DNA of 64,000 nt from Nigrospora sphaerica (lineage: Eukaryota; Ascomycota; Sordariomycetes; Amphisphaeriales; Apiosporaceae). Positions 47,243 to 58,700 of this stretch are shown here, piece after piece. Positions within the stretch are counted from its first letter, which is position 1; every line of letters starts with the position of its first letter. The notes under the pieces were generated by a model. The model ran no database searches. It was not told where the DNA came from and worked only from the letters and a program-made list of their open reading frames with translations. A program made the translations under genes and the position numbers. The stretch spans positions 372,001 to 436,000 of the forward strand of contig JAGVVL010000015.1 in assembly GCA_018287875.1 (NCBI GenBank), written 5' to 3'.

Positions 47243-49858
47243 ATGACGGACCATGCCGCCGGGCGGCGTCCTGACCACGTCGGCGCCGCTGAGACTTCGA
47301 ACGCGGCCGCCGCCCATCTCCCGACCTCGACCGCGACGCCTCCCGAGATGGCCGCGGTGACGGAACGCAGGACGCGCAAGAAACGCTCGCGGCTGAGCTG
47401 TATGGAATGCCGCCAGAGAAAGGTACGTACGCGACCACGTGGCTCCCTTGCCACCTCCCCCCCCCAACGGGCCTTGGGCTGCAGCGCTGACCCTCGCGAT
47501 CGTGTTGCCCCCCAGCTGGCCTGCGACCGCAACCAGCCGTGCCAGCGCTGTACCACGGCGGGCCGGGCGTCGCAGTGCACCTTTGAAAGAGGCACCGGCC
47601 CGGGGCCGGGCTCGCTCGGCGCCTCGGTCGTGCGCCAGCAGGAAGACATCCAGCGCCTGCAGGACGAGATCGCGTCGCTCAAGGTCCTGCTGTCGCGCTG
47701 CGGCGGCGTCGCGCGGCCCGCCCCGCTGCAAGGGGACGTGACACCAGCGTCGGTGCACGGCGCCGGGGCCGCGCAAGGCGACGACGGAGGGCGACGCCAT
47801 CTGTATGGGCCCACCGAGGCCGCAATCAGCGGCGACGCGGGCACACGGCATGGTGCTGCCCCGGGACTCCCGCACGGCGTCGCACAGGCCCCTCGGCCCG
47901 GGCTTGCACACCCGTCCACGAGGTCGCCGCGCGGCTACTACAGCCGCCATACGCTGTTCCGGTTCTTCACCGAGGTTCGACCATCCACCCAAGACTTGCG
48001 TCGTACCGGAACGGACCGCTGATTCGAGACTGCTCGTCTAGATACCCGATCTGTTCCCGCTCATCACCGAGATTGCCGCCGAGTGGTTCCAACCCCTGGG
48101 CGTGCATATCGAACGAGCAAAGCCCGCCACATCTCCCGAAATGAGGGCCCCCACGCCTTCCGACCAGGGGCTCGATCTGTTCTCCCTGTTGCCTCCCCGT
48201 GCCGACACGGATGAGCTCGTCTTCTTCTACCTCGCCCACCTCGAACATCTGCATCGCGTGGTGCACGTGCCGACCTTCCAGCGAGACTATGCCAAGTTCT
48301 GGGCCGAGGGGCGGCCGCGCCACTCGGCCATGGCGGCCCTGGTCCTGGCCATGCTCTCCGTCTCGACCTCTGTCTCGAGCGGCCGGCCCGGCGCTGCGCC
48401 CGTCGCCGCCCGGTACGTGCGGATGCCGGCGCTGTGGATCGCGGCCTGCGACGGGTGGGCGCGGCAGCAGAGCCCCAAGCACCGCACCCTGGTGCACTAC
48501 GAGGTGCGCTGCCTCGTCTACATGGCCAAGCGCATTAACAACATGGGCAAGAAGTGGTTCTGGAAGGACATGGGCGCCCTGGTGCACGACGCCGTCCTGG
48601 ACGGGCTGCACTGCGACCCGCGCAGCGTGACGCCGGCTGACAGCCCCTTCGCCGCCGAGATGAAGCGCCGGCTGTGGTGCGTGCTCCGCGAACTCGACCT
48701 GCAAAACTCGTTCGAGTGCGGCCTGCCGACGCTGCTCCACAGCCTCGAGGCCGACGTGGACGCGCCCGCCAACCTGGACGATGAGACCCTGGATGACCAT
48801 GCCACGGAGCAGCCACGGCCGAAGCCGCCCGGCGCCTACACGGCGGCGTCCTTCCAGATACAGAGCGCGCGCAGCTGGGCCTTGCGCCTCGAGATCTCGC
48901 GGCGTCTCTACGCTGTTGGCGCAGCCGGTGGCCGACTCGATTACGCCGGCGTGCTGCAGTACACGCACAAGCTCAACCAGGCCCTCGGCGAGATCCCGAC
49001 GTGGGAGAGCCAGGATGCCCGGTCCGCGTCCGGCCGCGACATGGCGCTCCTGGCGCGCGGCGTCCTCCAATGCCAGCTGAAAGAGTGCATCCTCGCCCTC
49101 CACCGGCCGCATATCGAGAATGACGCGGGTGATGCCTGGCTCTCGCGTGTTATCTCCCACGAGGTCTCGTGCGAGGTCCTGCTGCTAAACACGCGGCTTG
49201 CCGTCCACGGTCTGCAAAGCTTTGTAGCGCTGCGCGAGGATGTGCTGCTGGCCGCCCTGACGCTCGCGCGCCTCGCCGCGTCGCCCTCGCCGGACCAGGC
49301 AGGGCACAGCGGCGGTCTGCCGGCGTCCCGCGACGCCAGCGGCGTCGCCGCCCTGCTGCAGCAGTGCCTGCCCCTCCAGGAGGAGCGTTACCTGGGCGGC
49401 TGCCAGGCGGAGCCGTGGTGCCTGCTCACGCTGGGCGCGGCGCTCATGGTAGTGCAGCTGCGCGCCGGGCTTGAGACGCGCCCCGCCGCCAAGGCGGCCT
49501 GCGCCCGCCGCTTCCTCGACCTGTACTACCGCCGCACCGGCGCCCAGCCGAACTCCCCGGCCTACAGCGCTGGAGGGGCCCCCCTCGCCTCATCCGCCGC
49601 CAGCCTGACGGAGACGATGGACACGGGTTTTCCGCGGTCCGAATGGACGCCGGCTGGTTGCCAAACGCTAGATACGGATATAATGACACAGGTAAGTCTA
49701 TCTGCTGCGGGCCCAGTGGGCGTGACTGACCGGACCTGCAGATTTCCCTCGGTGCTTTCTCTTTTGACATCGAGGGAGACGATCCCTGGGACTTCCTACA
49801 GCCGCTTTGGCCGTCCGAGGGTTCCACGCCACAACTCAGCGCCGGCCACTCGGGTTAG
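47243..49858 (+). CDS. Zn2Cys6 transcription factor with fungal_trans domain
   Basis: Nuclear DNA-binding regulator. The start ATG at 47243 (MTDHAAGRRP) has an in-frame alternative at 47192. Basic residues (TERRTRKKRSRLS) precede the binuclear zinc cluster. An intron (47423-47515) falls inside the cluster, joining CMECRQRK to LACDRNQPCQRC. The full spacing is C-x2-C-x6-C-x5-C-x2-C-x8-C, exact for the class. A short coiled coil follows (QQEDIQRLQDEIASLKVLLS), a likely dimerisation element. The middle-homology region begins ELVFFYLAHLEHLHRVVHVP and TFQRDYAKFWAEG, with EMKRRLWCVLRELDLQNSFE and GLPTLLHSLEADVDAP typical of fungal_trans. A second intron lies at about 47974-48042 and a third at 49692-49741. 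The last exon (ISLGAFSFDIEGDDPWDFLQ) is acidic and aromatic, like an activation segment. It probably controls the divergent MFS gene (inference). Confidence 0.92.
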
Positions 49859-50979
49859 ATTATAGTGCGTCGCTGGAAATGGCCGGCAGCGGCGGCGGCG
49901 GCGGCAGTGCCAGCTCGACTTGCCGCGTAACGCCCATAATGGCAGGCGCGCGTCGGTAACTGCGCCGTCTAGTACGTGGCCTGATCTAGAGCGTGAACGG
50001 GCTTAGTATCGCTGGCATGCTACTATGTGAGAAAATAGATTTCAACGAGGAAACTACGCGCAAACAAATTAGGAAGTGTAACACCGCCCACTCGATTACA
50101 AAAACAGCACCAACAGCAGTCGCTAGGAAAACAACACCAGCACTACCTATTGCAGCCACATACGGCCCCGGAATGCAAGAGCGAGGATGCCTCCAAAGGG
50201 CTAGCACCCAGCTACAGCGCACTATTCCGGAGGCGTGCGTCCCTATTTGTTTCTACCACACTTACGCCTACCAGTCTTCGGGAAAGACAAAGCCGTGGCT
50301 GACTACCTGTCCATGAACCTGCTCAACTCAACGAAAGGGCTTGTCGAAGAGGGCAGAAACGCAAAGTCGAGCTTAGAAACCCAGGCTTACGCATTCACCG
50401 CGAAAATGGCGGCAATAACATGGAGGAACAGACAAAAAATGGCGCAAGATGCCGTGGGACAAAGGACAGCGGGAGAGCTGGCCCATGAATACTTGGATGA
50501 GGCCATTCGTCGCCTGGAATTTGGCGACTGGGAGTGTCGAACCCGCGCTGCCATGTTGTCGGATCAACGGACGTTGGTTACGGCAGTGGAATCCAGAGGG
50601 GGCTGACGGCGAACGAGGAAGGCATAAGAGGATCATCGAGAGGATTGAGGGGTCGCTGTAGGGCGTCAGTCCGTTTTTTGTCTGAAAGGAGGCACACGTC
50701 TCGAATATGGGATCATTTTTGGAGGATATGGTTTCATTGATTGTCAAGTCCGCCAATATCATCGCATTTACTCCGGTGATATGGTAGCGAAAGTAGGGTT
50801 ATTTTGTGACTCCGGAATTTAAACACATCGTACGAAGTGAACGGGACACACTGTACTGCCTTTAGGGATTAGAGATGTATGTCATTATTTGCTTATGTCC
50901 ACCGCATCATTATCGAATTATGTACTATCTTGGGTCGTAAGCGATAGTCTTTCTCCCGTCCTCGCCATCTGCCTATCTT
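49859..50979. other. Intergenic with a possible small ORF
   Basis: It holds the 3' region of the regulator and of the convergent gene at 50980. A frame at 50235-50606 (123 codons; ITWRNRQKMAQDAVGQRTAG, ELAHEYLDEAIRRLEFG) has a protein-like helical composition but no family I know. It could be a small gene or a remnant. Confidence 0.35.
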
Positions 50980-52123
50980 CTAGATGTCGTCAATAAGGGG
51001 GCTGAGGCCCTGGGGGGTGCCGAGCTTGTCCTCGAACCAGGTGCGGAGGCGCTCGAGGCGGGGGCGGTCGGCCATGAACTCGCGGAAGTAGGTGATGTTG
51101 GTGCCGGGCATGTCGAAGATGGCGGGGTAGCCGGCGGGGGGGTCGACGTCGCGGCGGACGGGCCAGGAGCCGCGCGTCGCCTGCCACTCCTTGCTGAGCA
51201 TGTAGTTGTGCAGCAGCTTGGCGCCCTCGGGGTGCGGCGCGTCGCGCGGGATGGCCGCGAGCTGGAACCACGTCACGAAGGATCCCTGCACCGGGTGCGA
51301 GACGTTGACCTTGTCCATCGCCACCAGCCCGTCCGACGTGAACGACGCCGCCCACGGGCTCTTGGCGTCCGTCATCACCGTGTCGGGCGTCCGCGTGCCC
51401 CGGACCCAGCGCGGGTTCTGCGCCAGCAGGCGGTCGAACCATGACTTGCCGTACTGCTGCATGCTGTTTGTTTTCGTTAGTATCGTGAGGGAAGAGTTAA
51501 GAGGGCGTTCATATCCACACTCACATCAGGTCAAAGGCGTAGAGCACGGCGTCGTCGTCGTTAGGATAAGTCAGGACGAGCTTGTCCTTAAATTCGGGGC
51601 GCAGCCAGTCCTCCCACTCGATCGGGGCCTCGATGCCGGGCAGCTTGTCCGTGTTCCACTTGCCGCTCCAGCCGACGGTTAAAATACCGTAGAAGGCGGC
51701 GCGGATGTCGCGCATGGGCGGGTAGAGCATGTCAAATCCCAGAGGGGCGTAGTGCATTAGGGCACCCTCGGCCTCCCAGCGCGGGAAGTCGTGGACAGTT
51801 TGGAGGGCGAGGCTGTCGACGTAGACGTTATTGGCGGCGAGCTGCTCGTCGAAGCGCAGGTCGTGGTACTTAGACAGGTCCACTGTGAGGTTGAGCGTCA
51901 TACCCGGGAAGCGGTTTTCGAACTCGCGTTTCACCGCGTCCTCGTCCCCTTTCTCATCGCCCCCCAGCCACATGGTCACGACGCCGCCCTCGGCCAGGGC
52001 AGCTTTGTGGATCTCCTCAATAGAACGGGTTTCCACGACGGGAGCGCTGTTGAACCCAAGGGTCTGATCGTAGGCCAGGGTGGTGCTTGCGACCACGGCC
52101 GTGGTGAGGAGAGAGCGCAGCAT
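50980..52123 (-). CDS. Secreted solute-binding protein-like protein (type 2 periplasmic binding fold)
   Basis: A eukaryotic protein with the fold of bacterial ABC-importer binding proteins of the iron/thiamine/putrescine type. The start at 52123 gives a signal peptide (MLRSLLTTAVVASTTLAYDQ); an in-frame ATG at 52216 would put 31 residues in front. Exon 1 continues IHKAALAEGGVVTMWLGGDE, REFENRFPGMTLNLTVDLSK, LAANNVYVDSLALQTVHDF and PIEWEDWLRPEFKDKLVL. These are the open-lobe beta-alpha units of the class, where the family usually has A..EG.V..Y. and the D.....W.DL..P.YKGK motif. A GT-AG intron (about 51526-51464) joins FDLI to MQQYGKSWFDRL. Exon 2 includes GSFVTWFQLAAIPRDAPHPE and AKLLHNYMLSKEWQATRGSW, ending at the stop at 50980. 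NxT sites fit secretion. With no ABC importer in fungi its partner is unknown. It may trace to bacterial transfer (inference). Confidence 0.85.
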
Positions 52124-52233
52124 GGCTGGGAATGGGATTCTGAAGCCGGGAATAGAAGATAGGAAGGTTATCAAGTGACGAAGCCGTGGGCCTGCGGTGA
52201 GAAGATCGGATAACATATAATACTCCAGCAGGT

Positions 52234-52241
52234 ATTATATA
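52234..52241 (-). promoter_or_regulatory. TATA box of the solute-binding-protein gene
   Basis: TATATAAT on the minus strand, 111 bp before the ATG at 52123. This supports that start rather than the upstream ATG at 52216, which would leave only about 18 bp between the box and the codon. Confidence 0.5.
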
Positions 52242-55200
52242 GCAAAATTCTTAAGCCGGCTGTCTGCCCCTGCCAAGCCGTACTGTGGAGAGCAGGAACG
52301 GAACGCTACGGACGCAGGGCCTGCCGTGTGTCTGCCGCCTCTGCTATTCATGGGGCTCGATGATTTGTTCAGGGGCTGGACAACGCACACGCGTGCGTGG
52401 GATGTAGTGGAGGTAGGCGTACATGGCGAGAGGCTTGTACTGATTCGGACTCGCTCCAACTCTATTCTGGCGTCTAGGCCTATACCAGCTATTTTCCGCT
52501 CCCCGCAAACCTGCTTAAGATCCTGGAGGCTTATTTTAGCTTCCATCCCCAATGGCTTTACGTTACCTTCACCCAACAGTAACATCCGGGATTTGTCAGC
52601 TGTGTAACCCGCCCTCGCGTCCCCCAACGGATAGCAAACGGTCAGTGAGCGAAGATTTCAACTGCACTCCTCCATTCGCTGTTGCCTTCTCGGCAACATG
52701 TATTTGCATCTCCTTGCCCACACCTTGCAACCTCGAAGGTTGCAGTGGCCTTACTGCCAGTAAGAACGCCTGGAACTGCTCGCTCTTCCTCAGTAATTCG
52801 TCTGTTCATGGCAACAACCGCGAGTGGCACGAGTGTCCCGAGTAAATGAGCTTGGACACTCTTTGCATTCATCCCTTGCCCGTGCCTCGAAAATGGCGTG
52901 CCATAACCGCTCAGGCACGTATTGGATGATGGAACACTAATAAAAACGACTTATGGGGGACCCAGGCTGCATATGCCTCCTTCACTCGATTTGGAAGCTG
53001 ACTCCCCATTATGGACAAGCGGGCACTTGGCGCGCCGCTCCCCCGAACAATCGAGTCAGTCAGTCCCTGGGGTGAAAACTGCCACGTGCTCCACGCCCAG
53101 CCTCTTCCCGACAAACAATACTACTTTCGCCGCAGTAGTAGTACTGTGGAAAGATCCCGACGGCCGTGGCCCCATCGCCCATTGTTCGTTTGCATTCGCG
53201 CCCTATGGTAGTACATCTACCCATCAGCCCACCTTGAACGATGGCCCACCTGTCAGCCAAGTGCCATGCTGCCCCCAAAACACAGGCAATAGCGGTGACG
53301 AAAAGCCGGAAGATGAAGGAGGAGCTAACTGGGGCCCAAACACCCCATTCTCATTTGCCGACACCCGATGCTCAACAACACCGCGACCCTATAGAACATT
53401 CGACCCAACTTCCACATCTTGACCGCTTTCTACCTCTTCCCTGTCAGCAATATCTCAAAACACCAGCGCCCGCTCGTGTAGTCTGCTTCGCAAGCGACGA
53501 ATATTCAGCCACGGTCGCTGCCGTGCACCGGGCTATTGTCACGTGCTTATAATCTTCAATATCTTTCCCTGTCACGGCCCCGTACCGGGACTTGACCACG
53601 TGACCTGCACCATCACTTAGGCAGCGGTCCAGTACCGCCCCACAACCGGAAATCCCTTCCTTCCCTGTGCAACAACAAACCTTTCATAGACATAATACCA
53701 TTGGGCCGTCACATTCCCTTCACATCGTTATGTCATTTCACTTATTCCACACTTTCCAACATCTTTTGACTGTTCGATATACATATATTGCCACTGACAT
53801 CCTACATTATGTGCCTGCTTTCACGTGACACCACAACATCTCATATTTTTGTCACCGGCTGCTTCCAGCACTCACCGACATTTCCTGTTAACTGTTAGTC
53901 TACCCTCATCATATATTCGCACTTTCCGTCTTCATGGACGAAAATACTTATCCAAACTACAACAAGCTATCGATAAGGCGGCCCAGTTGATGTCGCGTTG
54001 TATCTCCAGCATGGTCGATGACGGTATGGAGAGCGATGACGACGAAACCCCGAAAACAGCACCGAGTTGCGTCCAACTCGTTACCACTTGCCTGCCCAGT
54101 GTATTTTGCCTTGGGTACTTGGCGACCACCACGTCACCCACATCATTTCCTCTTTCAGCCATCACCCAACACTAGGTCAAGTCTCATATGCTCCCTTAGA
54201 TTCCATGTAGGTACATCACCTCGCAGTTCAATTAACTGGCGTGGCGCCTCTTCCCCTCCACGCGACCTCATTCCTTCGTCGGAGCGCTGCATCATTCCAA
54301 TGTTCCGTTTCCGCCGTCTACTACGACAAACATTATAATGCAGAATAGAAATAGCACGGAAAACTCTCCGTCGCTCGGTCTTGCGCCTAGGAGAGGCTGC
54401 AACAGCAACTGACCGATAAGGTGTGAGCTGGATCAGAGGCAAGAAGATTATTTCGCGCAGTGTCAACCAGTCCGGACCTTGTGCCAAGTGTAAGGCCAAG
54501 GGTCTTAAGGCTAAGGGTACGTGGTTCTCTATTCATATACTCTGCCGCTACGGCTCATAACAGCGAGATGAGAGCGGGTTAAATGCAAGAACAGTGAGTC
54601 ATCCAACCGCTGTCCGAGCAGCTACGTTAGTGAGTCCTGTCCCGCCCGCTAGATATGAACATGTTTGGTGAAATGGCCGACAAGGTACATACGCGTGTAG
54701 ACCATCATGGTTTCAGCGGGCGTCCACATACCATCACGATAATGGGTGACCAGGGTCGTATGGCTTACAGCCATTCTGTGCCTGGCTAAAGGCCATGGTT
54801 ATCCACGTCGGAGAGAGATGCGGCTTGCCCTGGGTAGACTTGCTACGTATTGGAACTACTGTGGCTGCATGACCCTCTCTTGAGCCTCCCTGCCAGGCCA
54901 AGTAATCCGACCAGATAACAAAACACGCGCAAAGATGAAAAATTACATGCTTCCGGCAGTTTGACAACCGGCCATTTGAGGTGGCCTCGCCGCAGCAATG
55001 CGATATGGCCGTGGAGATGATAATGACCGACAAGTCAGACTGGAGCCGGGCATTGGTTTTGCAATCCTTGCATCATTTTATACCACTCTACCAGCCCACT
55101 TCTAGATCATGACGGAATGCGGTCCCGCCTCTACTCGTCCATCCACCCTGTCCGCATTTATCTCGCCCTTCCACCGTATTCCCAGATATAAGTATAGAAG

Positions 55201-55622
55201 GCATTCCACGGTCTTCTGTTAGAAAAAAGATCGACCGTTGATTCTCCCGCGCACTAGCAGCTGGATCTCATCCAACTAACGACAAGTTCTGAAAGACTTA
55301 CGGAACCGATGTGGGAACTGTCGGTGCCGGTATTGAGTCACTCCTCAGAAAAATGTTCGTATCTCGAAGCTTGCCGCCAAAAGCACGGTACAGAAGATTG
55401 CGGTTTCAAGAAGCAATACAACCAATGGCAGTGCCTCACACCACGACCTAAACACTCGGGTCTCAAATCATATCTATACCCTACCGTGACTCAATGTCAA
55501 CTGCGCAGTCTCACCCATGGTTCCAAATCTACGGAACCCCAGCAGGATAAAGCGTTCAAAGGGTTAGCAGAGACAGATTCGAGATTCCGGTCTGATACTA
55601 CTGGACTTCGATCAGTTCAACT

Positions 55623-55976
55623 GTGGTACAAAAACGGATCCGCAATTGCCCTGCAGTAACTGCGCCTTATATGCGACACACCCCCCAGATCTTGCTGACA
55701 AGCCTAATTAGCCCCTCGCTATTAAGAGGGGCGTACTTTCAGTATGATCTAAAGCCGCGACCTTATTTACCTTTACTAAGCTCGGCCTAAGCTCAGTCTT
55801 TTTGACGCGTTCGTTCGTGAGCCGTCTAGTGGGCCATGAATTCCACTAGATAAGGATGGCTGGTGTGAGCGTAGTCACTACCACTGCGGCATCTTGCTAA
55901 GCGCTACCGGGCTCATAATGGTGGTACAAAAACGGATCCGCAATTTCCCTGTAGCAACTGCGCCTTTTATGCGACA
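55623..55976 (+). repeat. Imperfect 56-bp direct repeat, 298 bp apart
   Basis: Copies at 55623-55678 and 55921-55976 start identically (GTGGTACAAAAACGGATCCG) and match at 52 of 56 positions. Two of the four differences are C/T. The spacer holds two short perfect hairpins (GCCCCTC...GAGGGGC and CTAGTGG...CCACTAG). It could be the trace of a tandem duplication or the terminal repeats of a small element. Confidence 0.75.
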
Positions 55977-56285
55977 TCAACTCACCTTTCGTATTCTATT
56001 ATACATAAGCAACATCCTCAGTCACTTCACTAACCGAGACGTCGTTTCGAAGCTGTATCACGAGAAAAAGGAAAATGATGCTGTGATCAAATAACTGCGT
56101 GACGAAACAGATGCAACGAAAAGGGCCAATGGGGATGCGGTCACAGCCATGACACAGAAAACGGCCGAAGAATTCAATTATGTGTACCAAACGATTGCAA
56201 CAACCAGAAAGAATACGAGGGAACCAAGAAGACGTACTTGAGAATTGGATCGACTATTGCAGGCAACTTGACAACCGATATGTGG

Positions 56286-56502
56286 CAATATGAGGCTATC
56301 ACTAGTTTCGCCCCTGAGATCACGTGAGGAGCAACTGGTACCTGCGTTGACAAGCTATAGGCCCTGGTCGACAATCTCCGTGCCACCGTGCGCATGCTCC
56401 TGGACATCGCCAGCATGGGCGATCACCATCCGCTGTCTGGTGTCGCTGCTGCCGCCCCCGCCGACGCTCCTCAGGGGCGAAACTAGTGATAGCCTCATAT
56501 TG
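56286..56502. repeat. Perfect 33-bp inverted repeat with 151-bp spacer
   Basis: The arms 56286-56318 and 56470-56502 are exact reverse complements, beginning CAATATGAGGCTATCACTAG. Weaker similarity extends outward to TA dinucleotides on each side (about 56279-56280 and 56511-56512). The arms may be ends of a small transposon, but the spacer ends with a coding-like stretch whose stop codon sits in the right arm, so a local inverted duplication of gene sequence is equally possible. Confidence 0.8.
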
Positions 56503-57697
56503 TCACACGATATCCTGAGGCAAATCGAGGAGAATGTACGGATGAGACAAAAGAATTAAATTTCGGTAGCTTGACAGTCCTGGATACCAGCATTCGTTGG
56601 CCGCCGGCACACAGCAGAACGCGAAGTGGCTGTGGGCGTTTACGGAGTTCTCTATGGAGCGTCCGGAGGTGGCGGAGGGCGGTGGCATTATATGAGCCCC
56701 AGCAAACCCGGGGGATCTCCTGGCCCAAGAGCGAAGCAATCGTCCTCGATAAGATCAGGAGAGCTAACCATGGCTCTAGCCTGTGACCAATATCTCCTCT
56801 CGTACGACATGCTTTATCATCCATGGGTTCAGCCGTTTCCCACTGAAGTCGGCTTGCCCAAGGCCGTCTTCAGTACTGCTGCACGCCGCTGATGCGCTCA
56901 CATAGGGTGACGGTGCACCGCTTCGCCCTCTGCCGGTTTCGGTAGCCTTCTCGGATCCTTCTATTCTGACCTTTGCTTGGACCGGCCCAGCTTGTAAGGA
57001 TTCCGTGGCTCAGCTGCCCAATAAGACCAGGAGCTTCGCAGGCGACTTGAGCGCCCTCTGAAAGAGAACCGAGGACCTGTCGGTCAGCGCGGCTGACAGT
57101 CCTGATTTCCGCCAACATGGGCCCGAGTTTTATGCATGGGAGCGTGACGCGATTTTCAAGTCCCTGACAGCCGACTCGACCACATACGCAGCGCCCGTCC
57201 TCTCCGCTACCGAATACCATCGCGCCCCCACCGGCTAGGCCCCGGTCGCGATCTTCCTTGCCGGGCTTTTATCGTGGTGTACAAGCAGCAGTCAGCTCGG
57301 CTTGTTGGCATAACACGGCAAGTCTGCCGGCCACCCACCTTCTGCCTTCACGGCTAGCTCGTCCTAGGACGGCGGACAGTTGGCCTGCCCAGGGCTGTTT
57401 CCAATGGCAGTCACATTTCGTCGTCTACAGCCAGAATTCGGGGACGACCAGAATCGACGGTGAACAGTTCAATGCGGTGTTGTCGGCCATTTTCGCATGG
57501 GTGGCAATGAGGTTTATTAGCCTCTTGACTATAAGACAAATATTCCAGCTAAAGAGGAGCCGGAAACCAAGATCGCCCTGGTTTGCTGGTCTCTGGCGGT
57601 GGCCTTACTACTGATCTCCGCCATTCTTTACAACACCCATGTCCTAATAGGCAGGGTGGTGAGGATCGTTTGCGGCTTCCCGGAGAGGTCTAGGTGA
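56361..57697 (+). pseudogene. Fragments of a membrane-protein gene, probably broken
   Basis: Two stretches look coding. The first, 56361-56486, follows an acceptor-like TATAG and reads ALVDNLRATVRMLLDIASMG, then GVAAAAPADAPQGRN and a stop. The second, 57464-57697, gives GEQFNAVLSAIFAWVAMRFI and, after an apparent splice near 57549, EEPETKIALVCWSLAVALLL with ISAILYNTHVLIGRV, a hydrophobic segment, then a TGA at 57695. Between them is a stop-interrupted frame (PNKTRSFAGDLSAL then a stop, then SPDFRQHGPEFYAWERDAIF). I do not recognise the family. The break may be genuine, or the gene may be intact with introns I cannot place. Confidence 0.35.
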
Positions 57698-58199
57698 TGC
57701 TGGTGCTATTTTCATAAAGTTGCATCCGGTACGCAAAAGGCTGTCCGGAGGAGCAAGACTTGATTGTTCAGATTACCAAACATGTAGGGCTACACAGCAG
57801 TCAACTGTGTTATATGACCATGCATACCTGATAGACCATCACTTATCCTCGAACTCCCTCCGCACCGGTACATTACCCGTTCCGCCGCAAGACTTCAACC
57901 TCACTTCACCACAGACAATAGTTCAAAACACAAATACGGAATTCACCATGACGAGTATGTCATGGAGCCCTCCAAGACGCGGCATTAGGCTACGTGAAGC
58001 TGGTATAGGGTGTGATACTTTACAATGGCTCCGACGTGGGCACGCCATTGGTCACGACTTAGGAGACACGATACAATCCCTCCTCGCATGCATGACGTCC
58101 GCCACCTCGTAACTTGTTTTGAACGGTACTTGATCGCGGCCTGGTTCGTTAAGCGCCGCCTCCGGCAGAAGAAACTAGTGACGAAGCAAAAAATAATGC

Positions 58200-58700
58200 T
58201 CCTCTTAACCCTCAGCTAGCTGATCCCGAACGCCTTTAAATAAGCGCAGCGGTTCTTTAGCGGCCTCTTTAAAATCTTTATATGCGATAGCGACGAGAGA
58301 CGCATTAAGGACGCGGATATGAAGGCCCGAACACTAAGTAAGTTTAGTTTAGCTAGAACTTAGAAAAAACTCCTTAAATGAGGTGACGACCCGCATGTAC
58401 GTGTAGCTTATCCTCCCTAGCCCCCTCGCTCCCTATTCCGGTTCTCTACTAATAGCTATTCTAGACGAGCCGGATTTTATTCATTTCATCGTACACCACC
58501 TTCGAGTCCCGGGGGTGCACTAGTGGGTCGTCAAAAAGGAAGGAGAGCTTAACTAACGCCGAACTTTAAGTCCTTTGTCCGATCATTCTTCTTGAGGAGC
58601 ACGCTAAGAAGATGCCCGCGGTTATGACGCTGAATCACCTTATGGAGTTCTCGATACTCATTTACAACGAGGCCCACGTCGCCAAGTCCCTCGACGCACT
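58200..58700. repeat. RIP-like AT/TAG-rich relic
   Basis: Dense TTTA, TAGC and CTTTAAA words and many stops on both strands, unlike the flanks and like the LINE block at 37-42 kb. Probably a remnant of a repeated element. No domain could be assigned. Confidence 0.4.

Noticed and set aside
47967..49160. 397-codon minus-strand frame opposite the regulator
   Set aside because: Antisense shadow; the plus-strand frame carries the fungal_trans domain.
53571..53830. Possible second LTR beginning TGTCACGG
   Set aside because: The start resembles the solo LTR at 37147 and a TGACA occurs near 53826, but the flanking five bases differ and the interior is not similar.
54470..54520. Zinc-cluster-like word CAKCKAKGLK
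   Set aside because: Only two cysteines are present, the frame is interrupted on both sides, and the remaining cysteines of a Zn2Cys6 motif are missing.
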